Assembly: GCA_024235935.1 (NCBI GenBank)
Contig: JACKLL010000001.1
Span: 124,001-188,000, forward strand
Length of the DNA stretch: 64,000 nt
Origin: Rhodoferax sp.
GTDB taxonomy: Bacteria > Pseudomonadota > Gammaproteobacteria > Burkholderiales > Burkholderiaceae_C
Direction: 5' to 3'
Shown: positions 42,630 to 50,362 of the stretch, one piece after another
How the letters are laid out: every line of letters begins with the position of its first letter
Numbering within the stretch: position 1 is the first letter of the stretch
The notes under the pieces: model-generated
What the model was told of the DNA's origin: nothing
Databases searched by the model: none
What the model saw: the letters and a program-made list of their open reading frames with translations, nothing else
Position numbers and translations under genes: made by a program

Positions 42630-44055
42630 GGTCATGTCCCATGACGTGGTGTAAGTCCACAGCCCGGACAGGCTGAGATACACATTGCTCAGCGTGCCAC
42701 TGCGGACAGCCGAGTCGGGGCAGTATCGCAGAGGGTCTGCAGGCCTTCAAGCTGCATGTAGCGCCGGTTCAGACTCCACTCGTCGTTCTGCTCGAGCATC
42801 ATGGCGCCGACCAGCCTGACGATGGCCGCATCGTTGGGGAAGATGCCCACCACGTTGGTTCGGCGCTTGATCTCGGCGTTGAGCCGCTCCAACGGATTGG
42901 TGCTGTAGATCTGCGTCCAGTGCGCCCTGGGAAACGTCATGAACGCGAGCACGTCGTTCTCGGAGTTGTCCATCAACGCGCTGAGTTTGGGGAACTTGGC
43001 GCGCAGCTGGTCAGCTACCGATCTCCACTGCGTTCGCGCGGCATCGGCCGTGTCCTGCACGAACACGGTTCCGATGGCTGCCGAGACCATGCGTCGCTGC
43101 GTCTTGCCAGCATGGGCCAGCGCGTTGCGCATGAAGTGCACCCGGCAGCGCTGCCAGGTGGCCTTGAGCACCTTGGAGACGGCCGCCTTGATGCCTTCGT
43201 GGCTGTCGCTGATGGCCAGCTTGACCCCGCGCAGGCCGCGCCGGTTCAGGCTGCGCAGGAACTCCGTCCAGAACGGTTCTGCCTCGCTAGCGCCAACCTT
43301 CAGGCCCAGCACCTCGCGCTGGCCGTCGGTGTTCACCCCAACAGCCACTATTACGGCCACGCTGACGATGCGTCCGGCCTCGCGCGTCTTGACGTAGGTC
43401 GCATCGATCCACAGGTAGGGCCAGTCGCCCTCGATGGGCCGATTCAGGAACGCCCCCACGCGTTCGTCGAGTTCGCCGCACAGTCGGCTGACCTGGCTCT
43501 TGGAGACGCCGGTCATGCCCAGCGCCTTGACCAGGTCATCCACCGAACGGGTGGAGATGCCCTTGATGTAGGCCTCCTGGATCACAGCGGTGAGCGCCTT
43601 CTCGGCCGTGCGACGGGGCTCCAGGAATTCGGGGAAGTAGCTGCCGCTGCGCAGCTTGGGGATCTTGAGCGCCACGCTGCCGGCCCGGGTGTCCCAGGCG
43701 CGTTCCCGGTAGCCATTTCGGCTGTTGATGCGTTCGGCCGATTTCTCGTCGTAGGGTGCGCCGCAGCGCGCATCGACATCGAGCTCCATCAGGCGCTGGG
43801 CCATGAACTGCACCATCTGGCGCAGCACGTCGATGTCGGCTCCCTTTTCAGCGAGCTCGGCAAGTGCGATAGTAGCGGTGGTCATCGTGATTTCCTTCAA
43901 GGATTAAGTTGCTGGGTCGCACCTCAACCTTATCCGGAACCACGATGGCCACCCACATTCGGATGGCCACCTGCATGCTCTACCAGCGCTTCGGGCTACG
44001 CCCTACGCGCATTGGAAAAAACATTAAAACTTACACCACTCCCGGGGACATTAGC
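42630..44055 (-). mobile_element. IS256-family insertion sequence, 1,426 bp, apparently intact
   Basis: The element is bounded by 27-bp imperfect terminal inverted repeats (about 21 of 27 identical: 42630-42656 and 44029-44055). Both repeats end in GTGGTGTAAGT towards the inside and are flanked by an 8-bp direct repeat TTAGCAAC. It holds one full-length transposase gene. Intact ends, target duplication and open frame suggest a recent insertion. It sits about 45 bp upstream of the DUF4238 pseudogene and 120 bp from an S1/P1 nuclease remnant. Confidence 0.9.
42689..43885 (-). CDS. IS256-family transposase
   Basis: 398 residues from the ATG at 43885 with AAGGAAA upstream. The DDE catalytic residues are visible in WPYLWIDATYVKTRE (first Asp), VKLAISDSHEGIKAA (second Asp) and STNPLERLNAEIKRRTNVVGIFPN (Glu). 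The long insertion between the second Asp and Glu and the CxxH-like RCRVHFMRNAL are typical of the Mutator/IS256 group. It catalyses copy-out transposition of the surrounding element. No frameshift or stop is seen. Confidence 0.95.
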   Translation of the reverse strand: MTTATIALAELAEKGADIDVLRQMVQFMAQRLMELDVDARCGAPYDEKSAERINSRNGYRERAWDTRAGSVALKIPKLRSGSYFPEFLEPRRTAEKALTAVIQEAYIKGISTRSVDDLVKALGMTGVSKSQVSRLCGELDERVGAFLNRPIEGDWPYLWIDATYVKTREAGRIVSVAVIVAVGVNTDGQREVLGLKVGASEAEPFWTEFLRSLNRRGLRGVKLAISDSHEGIKAAVSKVLKATWQRCRVHFMRNALAHAGKTQRRMVSAAIGTVFVQDTADAARTQWRSVADQLRAKFPKLSALMDNSENDVLAFMTFPRAHWTQIYSTNPLERLNAEIKRRTNVVGIFPNDAAIVRLVGAMMLEQNDEWSLNRRYMQLEGLQTLCDTAPTRLSAVAR

Positions 44056-44063
44056 TTAGCAAC
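44056..44063. repeat. Right 8-bp target-site duplication of the IS
   Basis: TTAGCAAC directly after the right end of the element at 44055, identical to the copy at 42622-42629. Confidence 0.85.
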
Positions 44064-44171
44064 TCAGCCGAATGGCCTAAGAGAGTGCCGCCGGGTGTCG
44101 GAGTCGCACCAAGTTTTGCGCCCAACTTGCAAATAGAATTGCAAATGACACTAGACCGCCGACAACTGGCT

Positions 44172-44625
44172 CTACCGCCAAATCCGATTCACCAATTCAG
44201 CCAACCTGGCACCAGCCATGGCCAAACGCTGCACCGTCACCAGGGTGTAGCGGGCTTCATACCTATCCTCGAGCCGACGGCCTGGTAGAACTCACCAGTG
44301 CCAACGAACTTGCACGACTCCCCGGCAGCACGGGCCATATCCAACGACACGTCACCTGCCCGGCCAGCCGTCAACTTGCTCGCTAGCTCAGCCGCATTCA
44401 ATCCCATGCTGTAGATCGACCCGCAGTCCCACAAAGCGTGCAGGTTCGTGCCGCGGCCGAACGCCACCAACTAGTACTTGTTGCCGCCACGTTCGTCGGC
44501 ATAACCAGCATGAAGCAGCTGGTGGACATCGGCCACCAAATGGACAACGCATCGGGAGTGCGCCGCCTGGTAACACAGCACGCCATCACAGCATCAACAC
44601 ACAACTTGCAGGATTCAGGTTGACT
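44172..44625 (-). pseudogene. Decayed 3' part of an S1/P1 nuclease gene
   Basis: On the minus strand, translated pieces match the S1/P1 nuclease core: VVHLVADVHQLLHAGYADERGGNKY, then an in-frame TAG (44471-44473), then LVAFGRGTNLHALWDCGSIYS. The C-terminal end is found one frame over (YEARYTLVTVQRLAMAGARLAELVNRIWR, stop at 44172). Upstream, CVVDAV/WRAVL-like pieces lie in still other frames. Several frameshifts and one stop, with the N-terminal half missing, mean no active enzyme. S1/P1 nucleases are zinc-dependent secreted nucleases that cut single-stranded nucleic acid. Confidence 0.7.
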
Positions 44626-45098
44626 AAATTGGCCGTATGCTGCCTTGGCCTGCTTTATCCAGGAGGCTTGGAGCCTGCGTCACTCGATGCGTTGGACAAG
44701 TTCAAGACACATGCCCAGCTGGATCACATCGCGGATCACGACAGATCGCGACACCTCATTGCGTCCCATGCTGTCCTAGGAAAGATTCGGGATCCGATGT
44801 TTCCCGCTCGCACAGGCCGCCAGCGGAATCGATCTGGGCGTTCGATCTTGATATGAAGTGGCGGGTCCTGACAGATTCGAACTGTCGACCTACGGATCTG
44901 GATGGCCTTGAAAAATCCAGATGGATCAACAACTCGGCTCGTCCTTTTCCGTTGCGTTTCGCTGGTAATCGCCAGGTTCGTCTCAGTTGAAGTTCAGTTG
45001 GCTCATGCCACTTGCACATACCATTGCACGTCTCAAGTGCAATGGATTGGGCCGATGGGCCAAGGGCGCAATTCCGACACCGGTTTGCCAAACCTCTG
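44626..45098. other. Gene-free stretch containing the tRNA-Lys fragment
   Basis: About 470 bases without a convincing gene. Short frames exist on both strands, none with a recognisable motif. The only clear content is the 46-bp copy of the tRNA-Lys 3' half at 44852-44897. The rest is probably decayed sequence of the same plastic region. Confidence 0.6.
44852..44897 (-). repeat. Partial copy of tRNA-Lys 3' half (att-like direct repeat)
   Basis: 46 bases identical at 45 positions to 48607-48652, which covers the 3' half of the complete tRNA-Lys gene from the anticodon loop through CCA plus seven downstream bases. The single mismatch is at 44862. Same orientation as the complete gene. Duplicated tRNA 3' ends of this extent are what site-specific integrases leave at the far end of an island. 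It cannot form a tRNA by itself. Confidence 0.85.
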
Positions 45099-45587
45099 CT
45101 AATCGGCGCGACTCGCCTCGTCCGCGGCGCAATCCAGACAGATTCCGCGCACGGCGACATCCATGCGCAGATCGGTATAACCCAGTGCCTTTAACGCTTC
45201 GATCGCGGTTTGTGCGGCCTTTTCCAGGTCTCGCGAGTTCTTCTTCAGCGCACCGGCAAGCGGACTGTCGCGATGGCAGTTCTGGCATTCGAAATGCGGT
45301 GCGGCTTGCACACTGGCAGGCATGGCTTGGTAGCGCCGCACCCGGTGCACGTCCACCCTGCACAACAGCAGACCGACCTGTGTCAGCCGGTCGACCAACC
45401 GGTAAAGCGTGACCCGGTCCAGCCCCTGGGCCGTTTCGTCGTGCAGGGCCAGTTGCAATTGCGCATGGGTGAAGCTGGTGTCGGCGTGGGCCAGCATCCA
45501 ACCCAGTACGAGCCTGGCGGCCTGCGTGCGACGAAGGCCGTGCGCAGTCAACAAAGCATCGATCGGGTCGTCGGGCAGAGATGCCAT
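45099..45587 (-). CDS. zur: Fur-family zinc uptake regulator Zur
   Basis: 162 residues from the ATG at 45587. Winged-helix DNA-binding region: LLTAHGLRRTQAARLVLGWMLAHADTSFTHAQLQLALHDETAQGLDRVTLYRLVDRLTQVGL. The dimerisation domain has structural-zinc Cys pairs (CQNC at about residue 108, and CLDC near the C-terminus). The regulatory His residue region APHFECQ is also present. It represses zinc uptake when zinc is plentiful. It is divergent from the znu genes, sharing a gap with two dyad operators, so it probably also controls itself. Confidence 0.87.
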   Translation of the reverse strand: MASLPDDPIDALLTAHGLRRTQAARLVLGWMLAHADTSFTHAQLQLALHDETAQGLDRVTLYRLVDRLTQVGLLLCRVDVHRVRRYQAMPASVQAAPHFECQNCHRDSPLAGALKKNSRDLEKAAQTAIEALKALGYTDLRMDVAVRGICLDCAADEASRAD

Positions 45588-45639
45588 GGTCGGTATCTGA
45601 CGGATAGGAGGTGAGGAAAAAATGCCGCCGGCAGTGCCT

Positions 45640-45684
45640 AATGCAACCAAGTTGCGTTAGACTCTATTGCAATCCAGTTGCAAT
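45640..45684. promoter_or_regulatory. Two Zur-box dyads between zur and the znu operon
   Basis: Two near-identical inverted repeats, AATGCAAC-CAA-GTTGCGTT (45640-45658) and ATTGCAAT-CCA-GTTGCAAT (45666-45684), each with 7 of 8 arm positions paired and a 3-base spacer. Their centres are 26 bp apart. They sit 53 bases before the zur start and just before the znu-side start, where Zur would block both promoters. Confidence 0.75.
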
Positions 45685-45692
45685 ATTAACCC

Positions 45693-45887
45693 ATGCGTGC
45701 AAGACCCACACAGAACAGCTTCGCCACCGTTACATCTACGAAGTCCAACGCTGCGCGAACGCCCGTACGCCTGCGGCGCAGCTTTCTGGCCTGGCCTGCC
45801 TGGCAGCGGGTATTGGCCGTCTTGCCGGCCCTGGGCCTGTTGTGGCTGGCGGTCCTGTGGGCCAGCATGGACAGCCTGCCATGGTGA
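45693..45887 (+). CDS. Small single-pass membrane protein at the head of the znu operon
   Basis: 64 residues. A basic N-terminal part (SNAARTPVRLRRSFLAWPAWQR) precedes one hydrophobic helix (VLAVLPALGLLWLAVLWASM). It starts eight bases after the second Zur dyad, so it is on the Zur-controlled transcript, and its end overlaps the znuC ATG by seven bases, suggesting translational coupling. No homologous function is known to me; a small accessory of the zinc transporter is possible. The overlap and position make it more likely real than chance. Confidence 0.5.
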   Translation: MRARPTQNSFATVTSTKSNAARTPVRLRRSFLAWPAWQRVLAVLPALGLLWLAVLWASMDSLPW

Positions 45888-46633
45888 CTCTGGACAACCT
45901 GACGGTGAGCTACCGGCAGCACCCTGCCTTGCACCATGTCAGTGGCAGTTTTGTGCCGGGGTCGATGACCGCCGTGGTCGGACCCAATGGCGCCGGCAAA
46001 AGCACGCTGCTCAAGAGCATCATGGGCTTGACCCCGATCAGCGCCGGCACGATCTCCGTGTCTGTGCCGCGCCAGCGCATCGCCTACCTGCCGCAACTGG
46101 CCGAGATCGATCGTGGCTTCCCGATCGATGTCGTCGACTGCGTTCAGCTGGGTTTCTGCGGCGCCCGCGCAGCCTGGGGCGGCGTCACGCAGCAGATGGC
46201 ACAGCGCGCGCTGGAGGCCTTGCACGCGGTTGGCCTGGAGGGCTTCGACCGGCGCGCCATCGGCTCTTTGTCCAGCGGCCAGCTGCAGCGGGTGCTGTTC
46301 GCCCGCCTGATGGTGCAGGACGCCGATCTGGTCCTGCTCGACGAGCCGTTCAATGCGATCGACGCGCGAACCACCGCCGCGCTCATCGCGCTGGTACAAA
46401 AGTGGCATGCGGACCAGTGCACGGTGGTTGCGGTGTTGCACGATGACCGACAGGTGCGTGCGCATTTTCCCGACACCCTGCTCATCGCACGCGAACTGAT
46501 TGGTTGGGGCCCCACCGCCAGCGTGCTCACCGACTCTGCGCTCCGCCGCGCGCGCACCATGGCCGAGGCCTGGGACGAATCCGCAGAACTTTGCCAGATC
46601 AACAGCGAGCCCAACAGCCGGGTGGCGGCTTGA
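45881..46633 (+). CDS. znuC: Zinc ABC transporter ATP-binding protein ZnuC
   Basis: 250 residues from the ATG at 45881. Walker A is GPNGAGKST (about residues 34-42), the signature is LSSGQLQRVLFARL, and Walker B is LVLLDEPFNAID. The switch His is in VVAVLHDDRQVRAHF. It is the ATPase of the high-affinity zinc importer. Its last base is shared with the first base of the znuB start (TGATG), so expression is coupled. Transcription is presumably under the Zur dyads at 45640-45684. Confidence 0.9.
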   Translation: MVTLDNLTVSYRQHPALHHVSGSFVPGSMTAVVGPNGAGKSTLLKSIMGLTPISAGTISVSVPRQRIAYLPQLAEIDRGFPIDVVDCVQLGFCGARAAWGGVTQQMAQRALEALHAVGLEGFDRRAIGSLSSGQLQRVLFARLMVQDADLVLLDEPFNAIDARTTAALIALVQKWHADQCTVVAVLHDDRQVRAHFPDTLLIARELIGWGPTASVLTDSALRRARTMAEAWDESAELCQINSEPNSRVAA

Positions 46634-47532
46634 TGGTCACGGGCGCGCTGATCAGCAACATGCTGCTGGGCCCGTTTGCCGAGTTCGCGTTCATGCGTCG
46701 GGCCTTGGTGGCCACACTGGCGCTGTCGCTCGGCGCTGCGCCTCTGGGCGTATTCCTGACCCTGCGGCGCATGAGCCTGCTCGGTGATGCCTTGAGCCAT
46801 GCGGTGCTTCCCGGCGTCGCGATCGGCTTCATGGTGTCGGGCCTTTCGCTGGCGGCCATGACCACCGGAGGCATCGTGGCCGGCATGGTGGTTGCTGCAT
46901 TGGCTGGGCTGGTGAGTCGCTTCACCAAGCTCAAGGAGGATGCCAGCCTGGCCGCGATCTACCTGCTGGCCCTGGCACTGGGCGTGACCCTGATCTCCCG
47001 ACATGGCAGCCAGCTTGACCTGCTGCACATCCTTTTTGGCAGCGCTCTGGGCGTGGATCCCCAGGGGCTGCTGCTGGTGGCCGGCGTTGCCAGCCTGAGT
47101 CTGCTGGCGCTGACCGGCGGATACCGCGGTCTGGTGCTCGAGAGCTTCGACCCGGTTTTCCTGGCGGCAACCGGACGCCGCGGCTGGCTCTGGCAGCAGG
47201 GATTTTTAATGCTGGTGGTCATCAACCTGGTTGCCGGGTTCCAGACACTGGGCACGCTGATGGCCGTCGGGCTGATGATGGTGCCTGCGGTGTCTGCACG
47301 CCTGTGGCACGACACGCTTCCCGCCCAGCTCGTCAACGCCAGTGCGCAGGCCATGCTGGCCAGCGTGGCCGGTCTGCTGCTGTCCTACCACCTGGATGCA
47401 CCGTCGGGGCCCACCATCATCGGTTGCGCCGGCGTGCTTTACGGCCTGTCACTGATGTTCGCGCCCGCCGGATGGCTTGCGCGCTGCTTGACCATCCGCC
47501 ACAAGGCCGCGGGAAGCCCGGGCCGGTACTGA
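46633..47532 (+). CDS. znuB: Zinc ABC transporter permease ZnuB
   Basis: 299 residues with about eight membrane segments. Markers of the ABC-3 (metal) permease family are PFAEFAFMRRALVATLALSLGAAPLGVFLTLRRMSLLGDALSHAVLPGVAIGF near the start and QTLGTLMAVGLMMVPAVSARLWHDTLP. The starting ATG is within TGATG with the znuC stop. It forms the inner-membrane zinc channel. Confidence 0.9.
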   Translation: MVTGALISNMLLGPFAEFAFMRRALVATLALSLGAAPLGVFLTLRRMSLLGDALSHAVLPGVAIGFMVSGLSLAAMTTGGIVAGMVVAALAGLVSRFTKLKEDASLAAIYLLALALGVTLISRHGSQLDLLHILFGSALGVDPQGLLLVAGVASLSLLALTGGYRGLVLESFDPVFLAATGRRGWLWQQGFLMLVVINLVAGFQTLGTLMAVGLMMVPAVSARLWHDTLPAQLVNASAQAMLASVAGLLLSYHLDAPSGPTIIGCAGVLYGLSLMFAPAGWLARCLTIRHKAAGSPGRY

Positions 47533-47562
47533 ATTTCAACCCCTGTTCAAAAGGAAACCCGT

Positions 47563-48501
47563 ATGCCATTCACCTTCCCGCATCTGGAATTGCGCCGCAT
47601 TTTGCTGGGGCTGCTTGCCGGCCTGGCGCTGCTGGCAGGTCCGGTCCAGGCCGCCGACAGACTGCCGGTTGTTGCCAGCTTCAGCATTCTGGGAGACCTG
47701 GTGTCGGTCGTGGGCGGAGATCGGGTCTCGGTGAGCGTACTGGTCGGACCGGACGAGGACGCCCATGTATTCGAGCCCCGTCCTGCGGACGCGAAACAGA
47801 TCCTGCACTCCCGGATGCTGGTCATCAACGGCCTCGGCTTCGAGCCCTGGGCCGTCAGACTCGCGAAATCTGCGGGGTTCAAGGGCACTACGGTCGTGGC
47901 CTCTGCAGGTGTACGCCCGCGCGTAATGGCGGAAGAAGATGGCAACACGAAAAAGGGCCATGACCATGGCCATACAGACCCCCATGCCTGGCAGAACCCG
48001 GTCAATGTCATGCAATACGTGCGCAATATTGCTGCGGCACTGAGCAGGATCGATCCTGCGGGCGCCAAAACCTATGCCGCCAACCGCGATGCCTATCTGC
48101 AAGAGCTGACCGCCCTGGACCACTGGACCGAAGCGCAGTTCGCGCCGGTCCCCGATTCGCAGCGCAAGCTGATCACCACGCACGACGCGTTGGGCTACTT
48201 TGCCGCCCGCTACCGGGTAAATGTTTTGGCTGCACAAGGTGTCTCGACGGAAAGTGCCGCGAGCGCCAGGCAGATGAGTGAACTGGTCCGCCAGATCAAG
48301 CGCGAGAAGATGCACACGGTGTTCCTGGAGAACATGACCGAGACACGGCTGATCACGCAGATCGGCAAGGACGCAGGTGCGACCGTGGGTGGAACCCTGT
48401 ACACCGATGCGCTTTCCAGGCCCGGCCAACCAGGGGCCAGCTACCTGCAAATGATGCGCCACAACGTGACGCTGATGGTGCAAGGCATGCGAGTGCACTG
48501 A
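47563..48501 (+). CDS. znuA: Zinc ABC transporter substrate-binding protein ZnuA
   Basis: 312 residues with AAAGGAAA before the ATG. A signal peptide (LLGLLAGLALLAGPVQAADR) exports it to the periplasm. Zinc ligands of cluster A-I proteins are in DEDAHVFEPRPAD, DPHAWQNPVN and TTHDALGYFAARY. A short His-rich loop (KKGHDHGHTDPH) follows the first lobe, as in zinc-specific members. The gene closes a small znu operon (head protein, C, B, A) on one strand, divergent from zur. Confidence 0.92.
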   Translation: MPFTFPHLELRRILLGLLAGLALLAGPVQAADRLPVVASFSILGDLVSVVGGDRVSVSVLVGPDEDAHVFEPRPADAKQILHSRMLVINGLGFEPWAVRLAKSAGFKGTTVVASAGVRPRVMAEEDGNTKKGHDHGHTDPHAWQNPVNVMQYVRNIAAALSRIDPAGAKTYAANRDAYLQELTALDHWTEAQFAPVPDSQRKLITTHDALGYFAARYRVNVLAAQGVSTESAASARQMSELVRQIKREKMHTVFLENMTETRLITQIGKDAGATVGGTLYTDALSRPGQPGASYLQMMRHNVTLMVQGMRVH

Positions 48502-48606
48502 CGTTTTCGGAGAACGGGTTGGGCCTGATGCAGTCACATCTTTTCAGAGGCTTGAACAAGTAAGCCCTCCGCGCGGGAGACCTTCAAGACCAGGCACTTG
48601 CGACTC

Positions 48607-48652
48607 TATGAAGTGGTGGGTCCTGACAGATTCGAACTGTCGACCTACGGAT
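48607..48652 (-). repeat. Full-length copy of the att-like 46-bp direct repeat within tRNA-Lys
   Basis: Matches 44852-44897 at 45 of 46 positions. It begins seven bases past the CCA end and stops inside the anticodon loop, the classic sub-location used by tyrosine integrases. The interval between the two copies contains zur-znuCBA. Confidence 0.85.
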
Positions 48653-48689
48653 TAAGAGTCCGCTGCTCTACCAACTGAGCTAAGAACCC
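48614..48689 (-). tRNA. tRNA-Lys (anticodon CTT)
   Basis: 76 bases on the minus strand with encoded CCA. Acceptor stem GGGTTCT pairs with AGGACCC (one G-U pair), discriminator A. D-arm TAGCTCAGTTGGTAGAGCA, anticodon loop CTCTTAA giving anticodon CUU for the AAG lysine codon, variable loop TAGGTC and T-arm with TTCGAAT. All four arms fold as expected. It stands alone and has a 46-bp partial copy 3.7 kb to the left. Confidence 0.95.
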
Positions 48690-48906
48690 ACTTCGAGAAA
48701 ACGATCTGTGCGCCATCATCGTCTGTCGCGCCATTCATTGGAACCGAATCCAGGCTTGGCGGAAGCATTCAGTCTGCGCGTCCCATCGGTGAATGTGACG
48801 CTGATTGCAGGCTGGCAAGCACAGGCCGCAGATTCTAACGGCAAAAACACGCCATTCCGGCGCGAGGACGAAAAAGGTCGCTCAATTATCTGACGCAAGC
48901 CACCGC

Positions 48907-50250
48907 CTACGGCTGAACCAGGCGCTCGAGCAGGCTCCCGTCCGGGTAGCCGTCGGGCGGCAATCCCACGCTGCGCTGGAAGCGGCGAAGGGCATCACGG
49001 GTGCGTGATCCGAAGATGCCGTCGGCCACGCCGCTGTCGAATCCGCGCTGGTTCAAGGCCGTCTGCAAGGCCAGTACTTCGCTGCGTGACAGGGTCCGCA
49101 GTTCCCGTGGCCAGGCTGCCTGTACGGCGGGGCCACCGTCGATGCGCTGCGCCAGCAGTCCGACCGCCAGCGCATAGCTGGTGGCGTTGTTGTAGCGCAG
49201 CAGCACCCTGAAGTTCGGCCCCACCAGAAACGCCGGCCCGCGCGCGCCGGCCGGCAGCAGGATGGCGCCGTCGGCAAAGTCCGGCAGCGTGGCGCCGCTC
49301 AGGGCACGCACGCCCTGTGCCGTCCATTCGGCGCTGGGCAGTCGTGTCACGCCGTCTGCACGGGCAATATCGAAACCAGCGGGCAGTTGCACCTCGGCGC
49401 CCCAGGCTTGGCCTGCCTGCCAGCCCGAGCGCGCCAGAAAATGCGCGGTCGAGGCCATGACGTCGGCGCTGCTGCCCCAGATGTCGCGTCGCCCGTCGCC
49501 ATCGGCGTCCACCGCGTAGGCCAGAAAGACCGAGGGCAGAAACTGGGTCTGCCCCATGGCACCGGCCCAGGAGCCGATCATCTGCGCCGGGGCAATGTCG
49601 CCGGCTTGCACGATCCGCAGCGCCGCCAGCAGCTGGCCACGCGCCCAGTCTTCCCGCCGGCCGTCGAAGCCCAAGGTGCTCAGCGCGTCGATCACCGGCG
49701 TGCCGCCGAAATTGCTCCCATAGTTGCTTTCGATGCCCCAGATCGCCACCAGGATGGGTGCTGGCACACCGTACTGCGCAGCCGCCGCGTCGATGGCCTG
49801 GCGTTCCAGAATCCACCGGTCCTGACCCCGCGCGACGCGCTGCTCGGAAACGGCGACGTCCAGGTAGTCCCAGATGGCGCGCGTGAATTCAGGCTGGGCG
49901 CGGTCCAGCTCGACGACACGGGGCAGGTATTGCACGCTGGCGAAGGCATTCTGCAAGGTCGTATCGGTGATGCCTGCTGCCCGGGCCGTCAGCCGAAAGC
50001 CTGCGACCCAGCGCGCGAAAGCCTGATCCTGCGTTTCGGCTTCGGCGGCGATCGGCTTGGCCATGGCGGTCGGTAATTCAGCGGCCGCGGGCGCCGGGGC
50101 CGCCACAACCCGCGGCGGCGGCGCAGCATCGGGCTTTGCAGCCGGATTTGCAGACGGAGGTGTAGCTGCGCAGGCAGCCAGCGTGGCGACAACCAGAATC
50201 AGGCCGGTACGCCGGAATCGACGCTGCATCAGAAAATTGAGAGAGTGCAT
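48907..50250 (-). CDS. mltB: MltB-type lytic murein transglycosylase with peptidoglycan-binding domain
   Basis: 447 residues from the ATG at 50250 (or 50229). An N-terminal lipoprotein signal with lipobox LAAC places it in the outer membrane, then an Ala/Pro-rich tether. The MltB catalytic domain has VAIWGIESNYGSNFGG with Glu as catalytic residue (about residue 172) and GAMGQTQFLPSVF. The last 60 residues are a PG_binding_1 module (ALQTALNQRGFDSGVADGIFGSRTRDALRRFQ). It cleaves peptidoglycan strands with formation of anhydro-muropeptides. The domain order matches soluble or lipid-anchored MltB homologues of Betaproteobacteria. Confidence 0.88.
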   Translation of the reverse strand: MHSLNFLMQRRFRRTGLILVVATLAACAATPPSANPAAKPDAAPPPRVVAAPAPAAAELPTAMAKPIAAEAETQDQAFARWVAGFRLTARAAGITDTTLQNAFASVQYLPRVVELDRAQPEFTRAIWDYLDVAVSEQRVARGQDRWILERQAIDAAAAQYGVPAPILVAIWGIESNYGSNFGGTPVIDALSTLGFDGRREDWARGQLLAALRIVQAGDIAPAQMIGSWAGAMGQTQFLPSVFLAYAVDADGDGRRDIWGSSADVMASTAHFLARSGWQAGQAWGAEVQLPAGFDIARADGVTRLPSAEWTAQGVRALSGATLPDFADGAILLPAGARGPAFLVGPNFRVLLRYNNATSYALAVGLLAQRIDGGPAVQAAWPRELRTLSRSEVLALQTALNQRGFDSGVADGIFGSRTRDALRRFQRSVGLPPDGYPDGSLLERLVQP

Positions 50251-50362
50251 GGCTCCGATTCTGACGGCTGGCCCGCGCCTGCACTGTGCCGCGCCGCGCA
50301 TATGCCACGACGCGTCGCCCAGTTGCCGGCTAGACTGGCCGGCTTTTCCAGGGAAACTTTCC

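Noticed and set aside
42920..44059. 379-residue open frame on the plus strand across the IS
   Set aside because: It is antisense to the IS256 transposase, whose DDE motifs are intact; the plus-strand frame has no recognisable motif.
44620..44856. 78-residue plus-strand frame before the tRNA fragment
   Set aside because: No ribosome site, no motif, and it lies in the decayed region; not enough to call a gene.
44852..44897. Second tRNA-Lys gene
   Set aside because: Only the 3' half is present; without the D-arm and the 5' acceptor strand it cannot fold as tRNA, so it is kept as a repeat.
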